DNA of 64,000 nucleotides. It comes from Imbricaverruca yamaguchii (Eukaryota > Arthropoda > Thecostraca > Neoverrucidae). Made by a program: the position numbers and the translations under genes. The notes below the pieces were generated by a model. That model saw only the letters and a program-made list of their open reading frames with translations, ran no database searches and had not been told where the DNA came from. Each line of letters opens with the position of its first letter. The first letter of the stretch is position 1. Of this stretch, positions 50,284-60,599 are shown piece after piece. The stretch lies in NCBI GenBank assembly GCA_034440575.1, contig JAOTOL010001078.1, positions 186,001-250,000 of the forward strand, in the 5' to 3' direction.

Positions 50284-51982
50284 TCACCGACACGGTTTGA
50301 CCGACACCATCTCGCCGACATGGACCATCTCAGCAACCGCTGGCTCGATCTTCATGAAACCTACACCAAACGATCGCCAGTGTGCCAGAGGCGTGCCGCT
50401 TGGACTTTCGTGACCTTGGGTCAGGTCAAAGGTCACCAAATTGAAGAAAAACATAATTTTGGAATTATTGACATGGCTGATCTCGGCAACCGCTGGTTCG
50501 ATCTTAATGAAACCTTCACCAAACGAACGGCCGTGTGCCGGAGGCGTGCGGTTTGGACTTTCGTGACCTTGGGTCAGGTCAAAGGTCACGAAATCGCAGA
50601 AACACAATTTTAGGCTAACCGACATGACCGATCTCGGTAACCGCTGGGTCGATTCCAATGAAACATTCACCAAACGAACGGCCGTGTGCCGGAGGCGTGC
50701 CGTTTGGACTTTCGTGACCCTGGGTCAGGTCAAAGGTCACGAAATCGCAGAAAAACCATAGTTTTAGGCTCACCGACATGGCCGATCTCGGTAACCGCTG
50801 GGTCGATTCCAATGAAACCTTCACCAAACGAACGGCCGTATGCCGGAGGCGTGCCGTTTGGACTTTCGTGACCCTGGGTCAGGTCAAAGGTCACGAAATC
50901 GCAGAAAAACCATAGTTTTAGGCTCACCGACATGGCCGATCTCGGTAACCGCTGGGTCGATTCCAATGAAACCTTCACCAAACGAACGGCCGTATGCCGG
51001 AGGCGTGCCGTTTGGACTTTCGTGACCCTGGGTCAGGTCAAAGGTCACGAAATCGCAGAAAAACCATAGTTTTAGGCTCACCGACATGGCCGATCTCGGT
51101 AACCGCTGGGTCGATTCCAATGAAACCTTCACCAAACGAACGGCCGTATGCCGGAGGCGTGCCGTTTGGACTTTCGTGACCCTGGGTCAGGTCAAAGGTC
51201 ACGAAATCGCATAAAAACCATAGTTTTAGGCTCACCGACATGGCCGATCTCGGTAACCGCTGGGTCGATTCCAATGAAACCTTCACCAAACGAACGGCCA
51301 TATGCCGGAGGCGTGCCGTTTGGACTTTCGTGACCCTGGGTCAGGTCAAAGGTCACGAAATCGCAGAAAAACCATAGTTTTAGGCTCACCGACATGGCCG
51401 ATCTCGGTAACCGCTGGGTCGATTCCAATGAAACCTTCACCAAACGAACGGCCGTATGCCGGAGGCGTGCCGTTTGGACTTTCGTGACCCTGGGTCAGGT
51501 CAAAGGTCAAGAAATCGCAGAAAAACCATAGTTTTAGGCTCACCGACATGGCCGATCTCGGTAACCGCTGGGTCGATTCCAATCAAACCTTCACCAAACG
51601 AACGGCCGTATGCCGGAGGCGTGCCGTTTGGACTTTCGTGACCCTGGGTCAGGTCAAAGGTCAAGAAATCGCAGAAAAACCATAGTTTTAGGCTCACCGA
51701 CATGGCCGATCTCGGTAACCGCTGGGTCGATTCCAATGAAACCTTCACCAAACGAACGGCCGTATGCCGGAGGCGTGCCGTTTGGACTTTCGTGACCCTG
51801 TGTCAGGTCAAAGGTCACGAGATCGCAGAAAAACCATAGTTTTAAGCTCACCGACATGGCCGATCTCGGTAACCGCTGGGTCGATTCCAATGAAACCTTC
51901 ACCAAACGAACGGCCGTATGCCGGAGGCGTGCGGTTTGGACTTTCGTGACATTGGGTCAGGCCAAAGGTCACGAAATCGCAG
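50284..51982. repeat. 154-bp satellite array, about 11 units
   Basis: Exact 154-bp spacing: CATGGCCGATCTCGGTAACC recurs every 154 bp. Central units (50770-51840) are nearly identical, while the first two and the last are diverged. Each unit contains CCAAACGAACGGCC, GGAGGCGTGCCGTTTGGAC and GGTCAGGTCAAAGGTCACGA. As 154 is not a multiple of three, the open frames on both strands (61 and 83 codons) restart in each unit and are not proteins. Two neighbouring units share GTCAAGAAATC, a sign of local unit duplication. A further inverted piece lies at 63932-64000. Confidence 0.96.
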
Positions 51983-52328
51983 GAACAGACAATTCTTCAT
52001 ATTGCCGAATTCCTTGTAGTCGTATTTCCATTTGTCCCAGGAGCGTCTTCATTCGCACATAGTATGACGTTCCTCTCCTAATGTGATTTCGAAGAATCGC
52101 GTGCGCGTCATGAGAAAAAACTGCCGGATAAGATGGGTGTGTCGGGAACTGTCGCATTTTGCAGGCGTATCGAAGGTCTAGCATGTCTCGTCGCATAAAC
52201 AGTGGAGGCTGATGAGCATCTACTAGCACGCGAAATGCCCCCGTAATTATGTGTACCGCGGCATGATGTACTGGGTCAAGCGTACGCTTTGTAGTAGCTC
52301 ACGCGCCATTGTATATAAAACAAGCGTA
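51983..52328 (-). pseudogene. Jockey-like reverse transcriptase relic, C-terminal part
   Basis: Minus-strand continuation of the coding relic at 53665-54045, interrupted by a mariner-like element. Directly after the target TA the frame reads ACFIYNGA, one TGA stop, then DPVHHAAVHIITGAFRVLVD and AHQPPLFMRRDMLDLRYACK. This matches the thumb region that follows LDYG..Y in Jockey-type ORF2 proteins. The frame runs to a point where the sequence abruptly becomes the 154-bp satellite (about 51982), so the element was truncated there. Confidence 0.85.
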
Positions 52329-53662
52329 CAGGGTGCGCGGAAAGTCCTGGCGCTTTTCAACATTTTCGCAAACAAATGCAACTGGCTCATATATATTCAA
52401 CAACAGGTCGTAACAGTGACTGGGAACAACAAGCCACATCCTTTCACCAACCGCTCACTCGATGTAACCGCCCTCGGCGGCGATGACGGCCTCGACGCGA
52501 GAGCGGAAGCCCTTGCAGGTCCTGATGATGTAGGCCGCCTCCAGCGCCTCCCACGCCGCCACGATGCGAGCCTTGAGCGACTCCAGGTTGGGATGAGAAG
52601 TGGCCTAGACCTCATCCTGCAGAACGCTCCACACGCTGTAATCGAGCGGGTTGAGGTCGGGCGACTGAGGCGGCCACATCTCCTTCCGCCAGAAGTGATC
52701 TGGCCCGCCGCGCTCCTCTGTCCGCTTGGCTTGGATGGCGGTGGCGTTGTGGGCGGGCGCTCCGTCCTGTTGGAAGACAAAATTGCCCTCCGGGTAGGTC
52801 GCCTTGACCCAGGGGATGACGTGCGTGTCCAGGAGCCACTCGTAGACCTGCCTGTTGATTTTCTCGTTGGCGTCGATGAAGATGATGGGGCATTTCTGCC
52901 CGTCGGACCCGACGACACCCAGGACCATCACCTTCTGCGGGTGCTTGTTCACGGAGTTGAACCGAATCCGGGGGTCCACTTCGTCAACAGGTTGGTCGGA
53001 CAGGTAGCGGGAGTTCCTCCGGTTCAGCTGGGCGTCGACGTGGAAGAGCTTCTCATCGGAGAAGATCCGAACGAAGCCGGTGGTCACCGGGCTCTTCAAG
53101 AAGTTGAGCAGCAGCTTGCTCTTCTCCAGACGGCGGAGACGCGTGGCCTCGGTTAAACGCGGCCTGTTATGGAGCACTCTGGACTCCATGTTCAAGTCTT
53201 GGTGGATCAATTCCCGCATTGATGTCTCGGGAAAGCTAAACTTCTTCGCCAGTTTTCTGATTGACTGCCGCGGATTTTCTTCGATTGCTTCTGACACGGC
53301 GGCCACGTTCTCGGGAGTTCTGAGCGACCGCGGCCGACCTGACCTGGGGGCATCTTCTAAGGACTCCACAGATCGGATCTTCGCCTTTATCCGCTTGAAC
53401 CGTTCGCCGAGAAACGCTGCATCGTTCCGCAACTTGCGCCTCGGTTAAGCCGAACCCGGCCGCCGCGCGCAGGCAGCCAGCGACAAGGTGCCGCTTCGTC
53501 TGTTTATCCATGACTGAACGCGATTCGAAGGTCATATTTGCACGCCACCCGGCTGACCGGGTCGGCGAGGGTCACGCCTGCGGCCATTGACAGACTGGCC
53601 ACCAATCACAGCGCGCGCTGGCAAGCATACCAGAAAAGCGCCAGGACTTTCCGCGCACCCTG
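52329..53662 (-). mobile_element. Tc1/mariner-superfamily element, 1334 bp, complete ends
   Basis: Perfect 30-bp inverted terminal repeats begin CAGGGTGCGCGGAAAGTCCT at both ends. It is flanked by the TA target duplication (52327-52328 and 53663-53664). Removing the element and one TA restores a continuous reverse-transcriptase frame (..RSKLDY + ACFIYNGA). The internal transposase is broken, so the copy is dead, but the identical ends suggest a fairly recent insertion. Confidence 0.95.
52455..53535 (-). pseudogene. Tc1/mariner-superfamily transposase, broken
   Basis: From the N-terminus: a helix-turn-helix segment (LTEAQVAERCSVSRRTV) in one frame; then, after a frameshift near 53410, RIKAKIRSVESLEDAPRSGRP, the linker before the catalytic domain. 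Catalytic blocks are RIFSDEKLFHVDA (first Asp), FVFQQDGAPAHNA (second Asp) and WPPQSPDLNPLDYSVW (third Asp). There are 35 residues between the second Asp and the Asp of SPDL, and 40 to that of PLDY, so the subfamily is not obvious. A TAG at 52605-52607 stops the frame. Reading on gives 49 more family-like codons to a TGA at 52455-52457. One frameshift and one nonsense codon inactivate it. Confidence 0.9.
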
Positions 53663-53664
53663 TA

Positions 53665-54045
53665 GTCAAGCTTCGAGCGGATCAGACTGCAATACAACAG
53701 GTGTAGTGTCTTTCTATCAGCACCGTATGACGTACGAGCCACATACTTCAGTATTGCAATTGCTTTAAAACATTTGTCTCTGAGTGTTTTGATATGATCT
53801 CTGTATGTTAGATGATGGTCAAGCTGCACACCAAGGAAACGAGACACTGTTGTAGGTACATTTTGCCCATACAAACTCAACGCCATGTCAGGGCAGCTAC
53901 GCCTACGTCGACAGAAATGAATCTTGAATCCATCACAACACGCATTGTGAAGTGTCTTCTCCGGGCGGGGTGACTCTCGCGCCATCACCAGGTGACTTCT
54001 TCGTCCTCTTATGCAGGACGTCCAAGAGTTGGTTGACCAGTCCAC
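53665..54045 (-). pseudogene. Jockey-like reverse transcriptase relic, palm/thumb part
   Basis: The minus frame reads FKIHFCRRRRSCPDMALSLY, then SRFLGVQLDHHLTYRDHIKT and LYCSLIRSKLDY. This is the conserved block after the catalytic palm of Jockey-type non-LTR reverse transcriptases (HFCR.R, FLG...D..LT...H...L, LY.SL.RSKLDY). The catalytic Y-A-D-D-like motif upstream is lost or out of frame. The relic is continued at 51983-52328 on the other side of the mariner insertion. Confidence 0.85.
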
Positions 54046-54125
54046 CTGTCAGAAAGTAGCGACAGGTGAGACTCAAACCCACAACCTTTCGATTGTAAGA
54101 CGGGCAACATATTCATAGGCTACTC
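54010..54125 (-). repeat. tRNA-derived SINE fragment
   Basis: The minus strand carries a box-B-like GGGTTTGAGTCTCACC followed by TGTCGCTAC, the same body start as the copies at 54567-54733, 58845-58940 and 61855-61960. Confidence 0.6.
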
Positions 54126-54289
54126 GTCCCCTGCATAGCATATGTGATATATTGCATATATATATATATATAACTGCATTAAATTATGCATCATGTGTGA
54201 TGGAAATATGTAACGTATCACATTGCCCTGCTATGTTACCCTCGTTCTTTGCATATATGTGGAATGATACCTAAGCTATCTGGTTTAGC

Positions 54290-55285
54290 ATCATATTCCA
54301 GACGAGCATAAGCACACTAAAATAGCCTCAAATGGCGGCGGCCTTCAAACTAAGGTTCGAAGGCGTCTTCTTTTCAGACACCACACGAAAACTTGGCATA
54401 TTGAAAGCACCATATTCCAGACTAGCATAAACATACGAAAACAACTTCAAAAGGCGACGGACTATAAACTAATGCTGAAAGACGTCTTTTCAGACACCAC
54501 ACGAAATCCCAGCACTTTGCAACGTATTCCAGGCTAGCATAAACATACGAAACCCTGAAATGGCGGTGGCCTTCGCTTACGACGCATTCAACCGCTAGGT
54601 CACGTAGCGTCGCCAACCTCTTACTCCGATTGGTCGCGGGTGGACCTGGTAAATGCCGTCGGTTGTGAGGTTGGAACCCACAATCTTGCGATAAAGAGTC
54701 TGACGCACTACTAACTGAGCTACCGCGGCCCCTCGGCCCTCAGGCTAAGGTTGGAAGGCGCCCTCTTTTCAGACATCACATAAAATCTCAGCACGTTGAA
54801 AGTATCGCATTCCAGACAAGCATACATACACGAAAATAACTTCAAATGGCGACGGCCTTCAAACTAGGGTTAGAAGGCGTCCTCTTTTCACACAAAATAT
54901 CGGCATATGTTGAAAATGCCACATTCCAGACTAGCACAAACATATGAAAATGGCTTCAAAGGGCGACGGACAATAAACTAGGGTTGAAAGTCCTCTTTGC
55001 AGACACCACACGAAAGCCCAGCATGTTGAAAGCAACGTATTCCAGACTATCATATACATACAAAAACAACCTCAAATGACGATGGCCTCCAAACTAAGGT
55101 TCTTTTGAGACAACATACGAAATCCAATCATGTTGAAAGGAACGTATTCCAGACTAGCATAAACATACGAACACAACCTAAGATGGCGATGGCCTTCGAA
55201 CTGAGGTTCGAATACGCCCTCTTTTCAGACATCACACGAAATCCTAGCATGTTGAAAGTAACACATTCCTGACCAGAATAATATA
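54290..55285. repeat. About 114-bp tandem array, 7-8 units, interrupted by a SINE
   Basis: TATTCCAGACTAGCATAAAC recurs at about 54295, 54413, 54527, 54808, 54922, 55036, 55146 and 55265. Units contain GGCGACGGCCTTCAAACTA and CTTTTCAGACACCACACGAA. One interval is 280 bp instead of 114 because of the SINE. Diverged between units. Confidence 0.88.
54567..54733 (-). repeat. tRNA-derived SINE, about 166 bp, inserted in the 114-bp array
   Basis: The minus strand begins CCGCGGTAGCTCAGTTAGTA, a good tRNA 5' half with box A. Then come GACTCTTTATCGC and a box B (GTGGGTTCCAACC), resembling tRNA-Lys. The body reads ACCAATCGGAGTAAGAGG and ...GCGACGCTACGTGACCTAGC. The insertion splits one unit of the surrounding array and leaves short GGCC(T/C)TC copies at its borders. 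Confidence 0.75.
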
Positions 55286-55410
55286 ACAAAGAAAATTACG
55301 TGGCGAGCACGTGACAAGAAATATCTATGGAATGAGTAATTGGACACTTGCACCAAACTCTTAAGCTTGAATGTGAACAATGCACTATATTTCGTAAATA
55401 TCCACAACCC

Positions 55411-56625
55411 CTAAATGCAGACCCCGAGCACCTCCATGATCAATGTTTTGTGTGATGTTGTCAAAAGTGGAAGTAAGTGTTTGCCTACTGTGATTTGCTT
55501 ATGATTGTTGAATATATCAGGAAAACGGACGTACAAACATGACTTGGATATGTGGTAGGACATACAAGCCATTTGTCTGGAACTCGTTTCGACCATAACG
55601 ATTTTACCTGCAATCTCCTTTGGATACTCCCAACGTTCCCTATGGGTGATAACTATGTCATGTGGTTTCTGAACGATACGCCAGTTGATCGTTTGTTTGC
55701 ATGATTTGCATTTCTTTGTTTTAGGAGAGCATAACGAAATTATAAACGGTTCAGAATTGATCTGAATGGCAGGTTTCTTCGCATAGGACTGTCCCTGAGA
55801 ATGTTGTTTCCGACCTGCTGACGCCGGAATGTTGAGAGACTTAGTCACATTTTGGGTCGAGATTACCGGTGCCGATGTACCGAACAAAGAGATTTTGCAG
55901 TGCTGCTGGTACAGTGTGAGTGAGGCCATCTGTGCTTTCGAAATCATAGTGTTTGTACAGGTTACTGACTTTATAAGTTCCCTCGTCGTGCAAAGCCCTA
56001 TTTGTTTCCTTTTCTTCAAATATTACCAACCCACGGAGTACATCAATGAACGTGTTCACCTGCATTTTCTGATGTCCCGTGACGCCCTTAATTGTGTTGT
56101 GGATGCTTTCTATGCGATTCGTACTCGCTTTTTCCCAATAATCTTGGTGATTACTTTCTTCAATTTAAATTGCCGGAAGTAAGTGACGAATTTCTCTGCT
56201 TCGTTTCCGAGACGAGCCCACTGGGTGAAACACTCCTCAATTTTTTTTAGCGAACGAGACTTTGTCAGTGATGTTAATTAAACCAAAGTTGTTATCGAAC
56301 AGATCGCTCAGAATTGACTGGCGAACGACTTCCGGAATACGCATACGGGTAAATTGGTGCTCAATGTTGCGGCGAAAATGAACGTGGCAAAGGACATGGT
56401 CCGCGTTAGGGAAGCACGTCTGCATTGGTACGTACAGTGCGGGATCATCATCAGTTGTGAAACTTACTAAAGATTTTGCTGAGGATACCAACTGCCTCAA
56501 CTTACATGCAAAAGCTGAATAACTGGGCTCATCCTTCTTTGTGTGAAGCATGCAGGGACCCAGACCGGTTGGATACTTTCCGGAAGTCCGTCTCAGGATG
56601 CTTAAATTTTCGTACGTGGTACCTC
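55411..56625 (-). pseudogene. MULE-type transposase relic
   Basis: Read on the minus strand from about 56625: YENLSILRRTSGKYPTGLGP, then LVSFTTDDDPALYVPM..FPNADHVLCHVHFRRNIEHQF. This is the catalytic middle of MULE-type transposases (pattern G.TDGE.AL...F...FP.A..L.C..H...NI). A frame change near 56237 leads to a linker and to NTFIDVLRGLVIFEEKETNR in another frame. A further shift near 55845 leads to a cysteine pair (CKSC), HDIVITHRERWEYP, YHISKSCLYVRFPD and a stop at 55411. At least two frameshifts are present. The class assignment rests on the catalytic block; the C-terminal half resembles uncharacterised invertebrate proteins of the same family. Inverted ends were not found. Confidence 0.65.
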
Positions 56626-58715
56626 GGTTGACCCGAGGTCAAGACCATTTTCTGGCATAGGTAGGTCATGTCACATACCATTCAACGCATCTCACCGAGA
56701 GTATTTCGCTGGCGTTAGTTATTTGGGTTTTCGGGCGCTTCGACTGCTCTAGTCATATTGCTTTCGCTGGTGCTATAATTTTACATAACATTTGGCTTTA
56801 TACCACCTTGATGTTCACTATCACAAATGTTTGTGATCCATGCGCCGTGTCCAGCACTGGTACATTTCCGAATATTGCGTGACGATTCGCAAGAGAAATT
56901 ATAGAAAGGCACGATATTTAAGACCGGGTCTTTATTGTAGTGGATAGGTACGGGAACGACGCATTCCATTACAACAGAGGATATACCTGTATTCAATGCT
57001 CATATAGAACAACACACGAGGCTTCGCTGATAACTCGCCGCTCTGTGTGTTATTGAACTGCAGATTACAACCCCAGAACCTTTTGTTTATAAGCTCGGAT
57101 CACATTTCCCTTACACCAATCGCTGCGGCGGCGATTTCAAACGCGACACCATAAACAAAGCCGCGAAACTATCGGGTGGCGTTGATTATCGTGTGGCGCC
57201 CGCCAACAAAGTACGCGCGCTTCCCACGCTAGCAACGAGCTGCAAATATGTCCCACCTCTTGACATCGGACCGGACTGGCTCTGTAGCAAAATTTGTTCA
57301 TATGTATTTCATGTATTATGCAGTCAGTCATGGGATTCCTGCCTTACACTTTTAATGCAAGACGAAATCAAGTAGCTATGCAAAAGGGTTCGACAATTTA
57401 CCACATTTTGCTTGGCTCGACCTGACCAGACAAAATACCACATATGTGACAGACTGAGGGAGCTAAGTGACCTAGGATCATTCCACACCTATTTTTGGCG
57501 CATTGAGGGGACAAACCGATTGGCATTGGTTCCATCACTATAGTCCAACACCGTGAGAAGTAATTTTCAGTGATGTGCAATGACCTATGATGACCTCGCA
57601 GAGGTCATAGAGTAAATTATTGACTCGCATATTCATGCACAACCTCAAAGTGCATGAGATTCACAGCGGACAACCGAGGCCAACTATGTACCCAAGCAGG
57701 AATGTTTTACTCCAAAACTGACCTCAGTCAAGGCAGTGATGAATTATTCGTGAAATAGGGTGGAATATACCACTTTCTGAACACTCAATCGACATCCTTC
57801 CCCAAGAAGTATCAACACCCTGCCCCTTGGAACCTACACCAACAGCTCGAATTTGAGTCTGAGGCATCAAAATCATTTTAAATGACACTAATCCCATGGC
57901 AAATTTCGACATCCTACTGTGCTCGTTTCGACATCTCACACCTAACGAAAAATCAATATTTTAACCCTGAATCAAGGTCATGATGTAGCATAGGGAGGTC
58001 ATGTAATGTATCAATCAATACATCTTGTAGACACCAGAACAATGACGGTAATTACAGCCTTCTATCTCAATGCAGTGTAGTATAATGTGCAGAATGTACT
58101 AGTGATCTCAGGTGACCTCAGATGACCTTGGTGAGCTCACTGAGCACACATGTCAGTGGTAACGTTGAGAATAGCTTCAAACTACACTTATTCTCAAAAC
58201 ATCTGCCCGCCTACAATTATTGTCAGCATGGAATCCAGTCCAGTCATATGACTGCTTTTTAGTGCATACATTCTGAGCTCTCACTTTATCTGAATCATGT
58301 TCTCATTAATGTTTCAAAAACATGAAATCAAGGAGATATTCTCATAACATGACCATGAAAACAAAGAGATCTTTTGGCAGGAATCCAGCCATGTCTTCAA
58401 ATTCATTACTCTCCCAAGCAGTGATAAATTACTTATGAAATAGGGTGGAATATACCACCTACCGAGCACTGAATCAACACCATTCCCAAAGAAGTATCAA
58501 CATTGTGCTTCTTGGGGCATGGTAGTGAGGTATTCATCCCTTGCTTCTTACAGTATCCCGTTGATAAATAGCATGCTTATGCTCACCATAATGGATATGG
58601 TGGTGGCAGTGGATTGGAGTTTAAGGTAGCATCGACATCAAGGGTCATTTTGTGCCAGAACTGAGTTTTAATAAATCAGATTTTAATATTTTAATAACGG
58701 ATATGGGATTCAGTT
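56626..58715. other. Non-coding, dispersed-repeat rich
   Basis: Box copies at 56700-56755 (GTTAGTTATTTGGGTTTTCG) and 58605-58670. Two direct copies of about 100 bp at 57735-57835 and 58430-58530 share GAAATAGGGTGGAATATACC and AAGAAGTATCAACA. No gene. Confidence 0.5.
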
Positions 58716-58940
58716 AGTTATTTGGGATTTAGGGTGCTTCAACCCGAATTGATCATTTGTGGGATCTAGCGTTGTGATAACGAACATTCTGTAGTGCAAC
58801 TCCAGGTAAGGGATCATCCATGTGCTATGTTATACAAGGGGACAGGTAGTCTAGGGTCAAGTTTCTCACCTAACAATCAAGAGATTGTAGGTTCGAGTCT
58901 CAGCTGTTGCTACTCTTCACCAGCGGCCAATCAATGTGAG
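58715..58940 (+). repeat. Dispersed box plus tRNA-derived SINE
   Basis: AGTTAGTTATTTGGGATTTA begins the box. About 100 bp later comes a tRNA-like head GTAGTCTAGGGTCAAG ... GGTTCGAGTCTCAGC followed by the SINE body TGTTGCTACTCTTCACC. Same order as the copy at 29125-29285. Confidence 0.65.
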
Positions 58941-58977
58941 ATTAACAAAGCTATATGACTCAGCTGTTGATTGGGGT

Positions 58978-59562
58978 TAATTTTGGGGATATATGAAGAA
59001 AAAAAAATGTATTTGGAATGGGAAAAGGAGAGCCAAATTGACCAGGGCTATAATTTTTTGGGGACCCCGATTTTTTTGGTTGAAAATTTTGAGCTTTCAA
59101 GTTTTCTTTAATTTTCCTTTTCCAATGGGTAGAGCAGACCGAGAAACGTTGTTGGAAGTCAACTTGCCCCAATAAGAAATCCGTGCTTTAGCCAGAATCC
59201 TCTATTTGAACTGCCATTTGGAAAATAAACAAAATATATTAGTCTAAAACGAAAAAAAAAGAATTCCACTCGTACGTTTTGTTGCATTCATAAAGGTAAG
59301 CAAACTCTGAAAGTTTCATTGAAATATCTGCATCCGTTAAAGCGTGACCACTGGTTGAACTTTTTTCGAGGTGACCTCACTTGACCTCGACTAATTCGTA
59401 GATTCTAGATGACCGGACTTCAAAATTTTGAAACAGCATGCCAAATTGATGTGGGAAAAGATTTGCGAAATTTGGGTACGCTGACGCGCGCCGTTCGTCC
59501 GCTATCCGCAAAAAAACCTGAGGGGGCGTTTGAAGACCCCCCCCCCCCGAGACGGGACGGGT
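58978..59562. mobile_element. Dispersed 0.8-kb element, copy C (left-truncated)
   Basis: Same orientation as copy A. Shares TTTAGCCAGAATCCTCTATT, GAGGTGACCTCACTTGACCT and the right end CGAGACGGGACGGGTG after a poly-C run. About 200 bp at the left is missing. Confidence 0.75.
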
Positions 59563-59563
59563 G

Positions 59564-59747
59564 AAGGATTAAAAAAGTGGAATGACTTTCACTTCAGTCA
59601 GATGCATTTTACAGTATTTGGCAGTGGTGTGCATGATGACTGCCCATACATCATGTGGCAAACTCGTAAAAACCTAAGACAAGGATGAAATAGCACAATT
59701 CCATTAACTGTGAATTTTCAGGTCACATCGTCAATTATTTTACACTG
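59564..59747. mobile_element. hAT-like MITE, copy 3 (left-truncated)
   Basis: GGATTAAAAAAGTGGAATGA to TTATTTTACACTG aligns with the right two-thirds of the 277-bp MITE. Its left end is missing exactly where copy C of the 0.8-kb element ends. Confidence 0.8.
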
Positions 59748-59879
59748 ATCTCAAGGTTTCTCCTCTGTAGACACTGCATGACAACCTCAGTTGATGTGCC
59801 CAGGAGGCTCCAAATGGCTCTAGGACAGAGCCATGTGGTACTCCACCATCATTAAAATAATTCCTTGTTAACATGCGCC

Positions 59880-60593
59880 TTGGAGGGGAGGGCGAAATCC
59901 GCCCACCCCTCCGGTTTTTCGTAGATAACTCCAGATTTTACTGGCCAATATACACGATTGTTTGTGTACCTGCTTATAAATGACCAGCATGTCGTTTAAA
60001 GTAAGAAAAATGAAAATCGACCATAAAAATTTCAAGCTAGGGGTCGCTAGTCAAAAATTTTATCGGCATCAGATCACAAATATCAGCGCTGATGTGCTTC
60101 CCGTATATTGGCAAAAGGGAAGTGTTCTTGGCAAAACTAGCGACTTGTTTGGTGTACATTATTATGTTATATTGCTTCAAAGTCATTTCAGGTCACCGAG
60201 GTCAAGTCAGGTCAAGTTTATGACAGGCTAACACACGAACTTGAGGGGATGGCGAAATCCGCCCACCCTCCAATTTTTTCATGCATAACTCCATATTGTA
60301 CTAGCTGATACACACCATGTTTTGTGTACCTACTTGGAAATGTCCGGCACATTGCTTAAAGTAAGAAAAATGAAAATCGGCCGAGAACTTTTCAAGCTAG
60401 GGGCCGTTAAAATAAAAAATAATTCGCAGCGCCAGATCACAAAAATCGGCGCTGATGCCCTTCCGGTATATTGGCAAAAGGGAACTATTCTTGACAACAA
60501 TAGGGACTTGTTTGATGCATATTGTTATGCTATATAATTTAAAAGTCATGTTAGGTCGCCAAGGTCAAGTCAGGTAAAGTTTATGATAGGCTA
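59880..60593 (+). repeat. Tandem duplication of a unit of about 360 bp
   Basis: Two consecutive, diverged copies (59880-60232 and 60240-60593). Both begin GAGGGGA.GGCGAAATCCGCCCACCC, contain AAAGTAAGAAAAATGAAAAT and TATTGGCAAAAGGGAA, and end GGTCAAGTCAGGT(C/A)AAGTTTATGA. Short frames in each copy are similar (71 and 83 codons), but no protein family is recognised. Confidence 0.85.
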
Positions 60594-60599
60594 ATAGAG

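Noticed and set aside
49991..50293. Poly-Phe frames
   Set aside because: Translation of the long A-rich stretch.
50686..51949. Repeated 61- and 83-codon frames as a tandem protein family
   Set aside because: They recur every 154 bp, which is not a multiple of three. Each restarts within a satellite unit and none continues.
52251..53156. 301-codon plus frame
   Set aside because: Antisense shadow of the mariner-type transposase.
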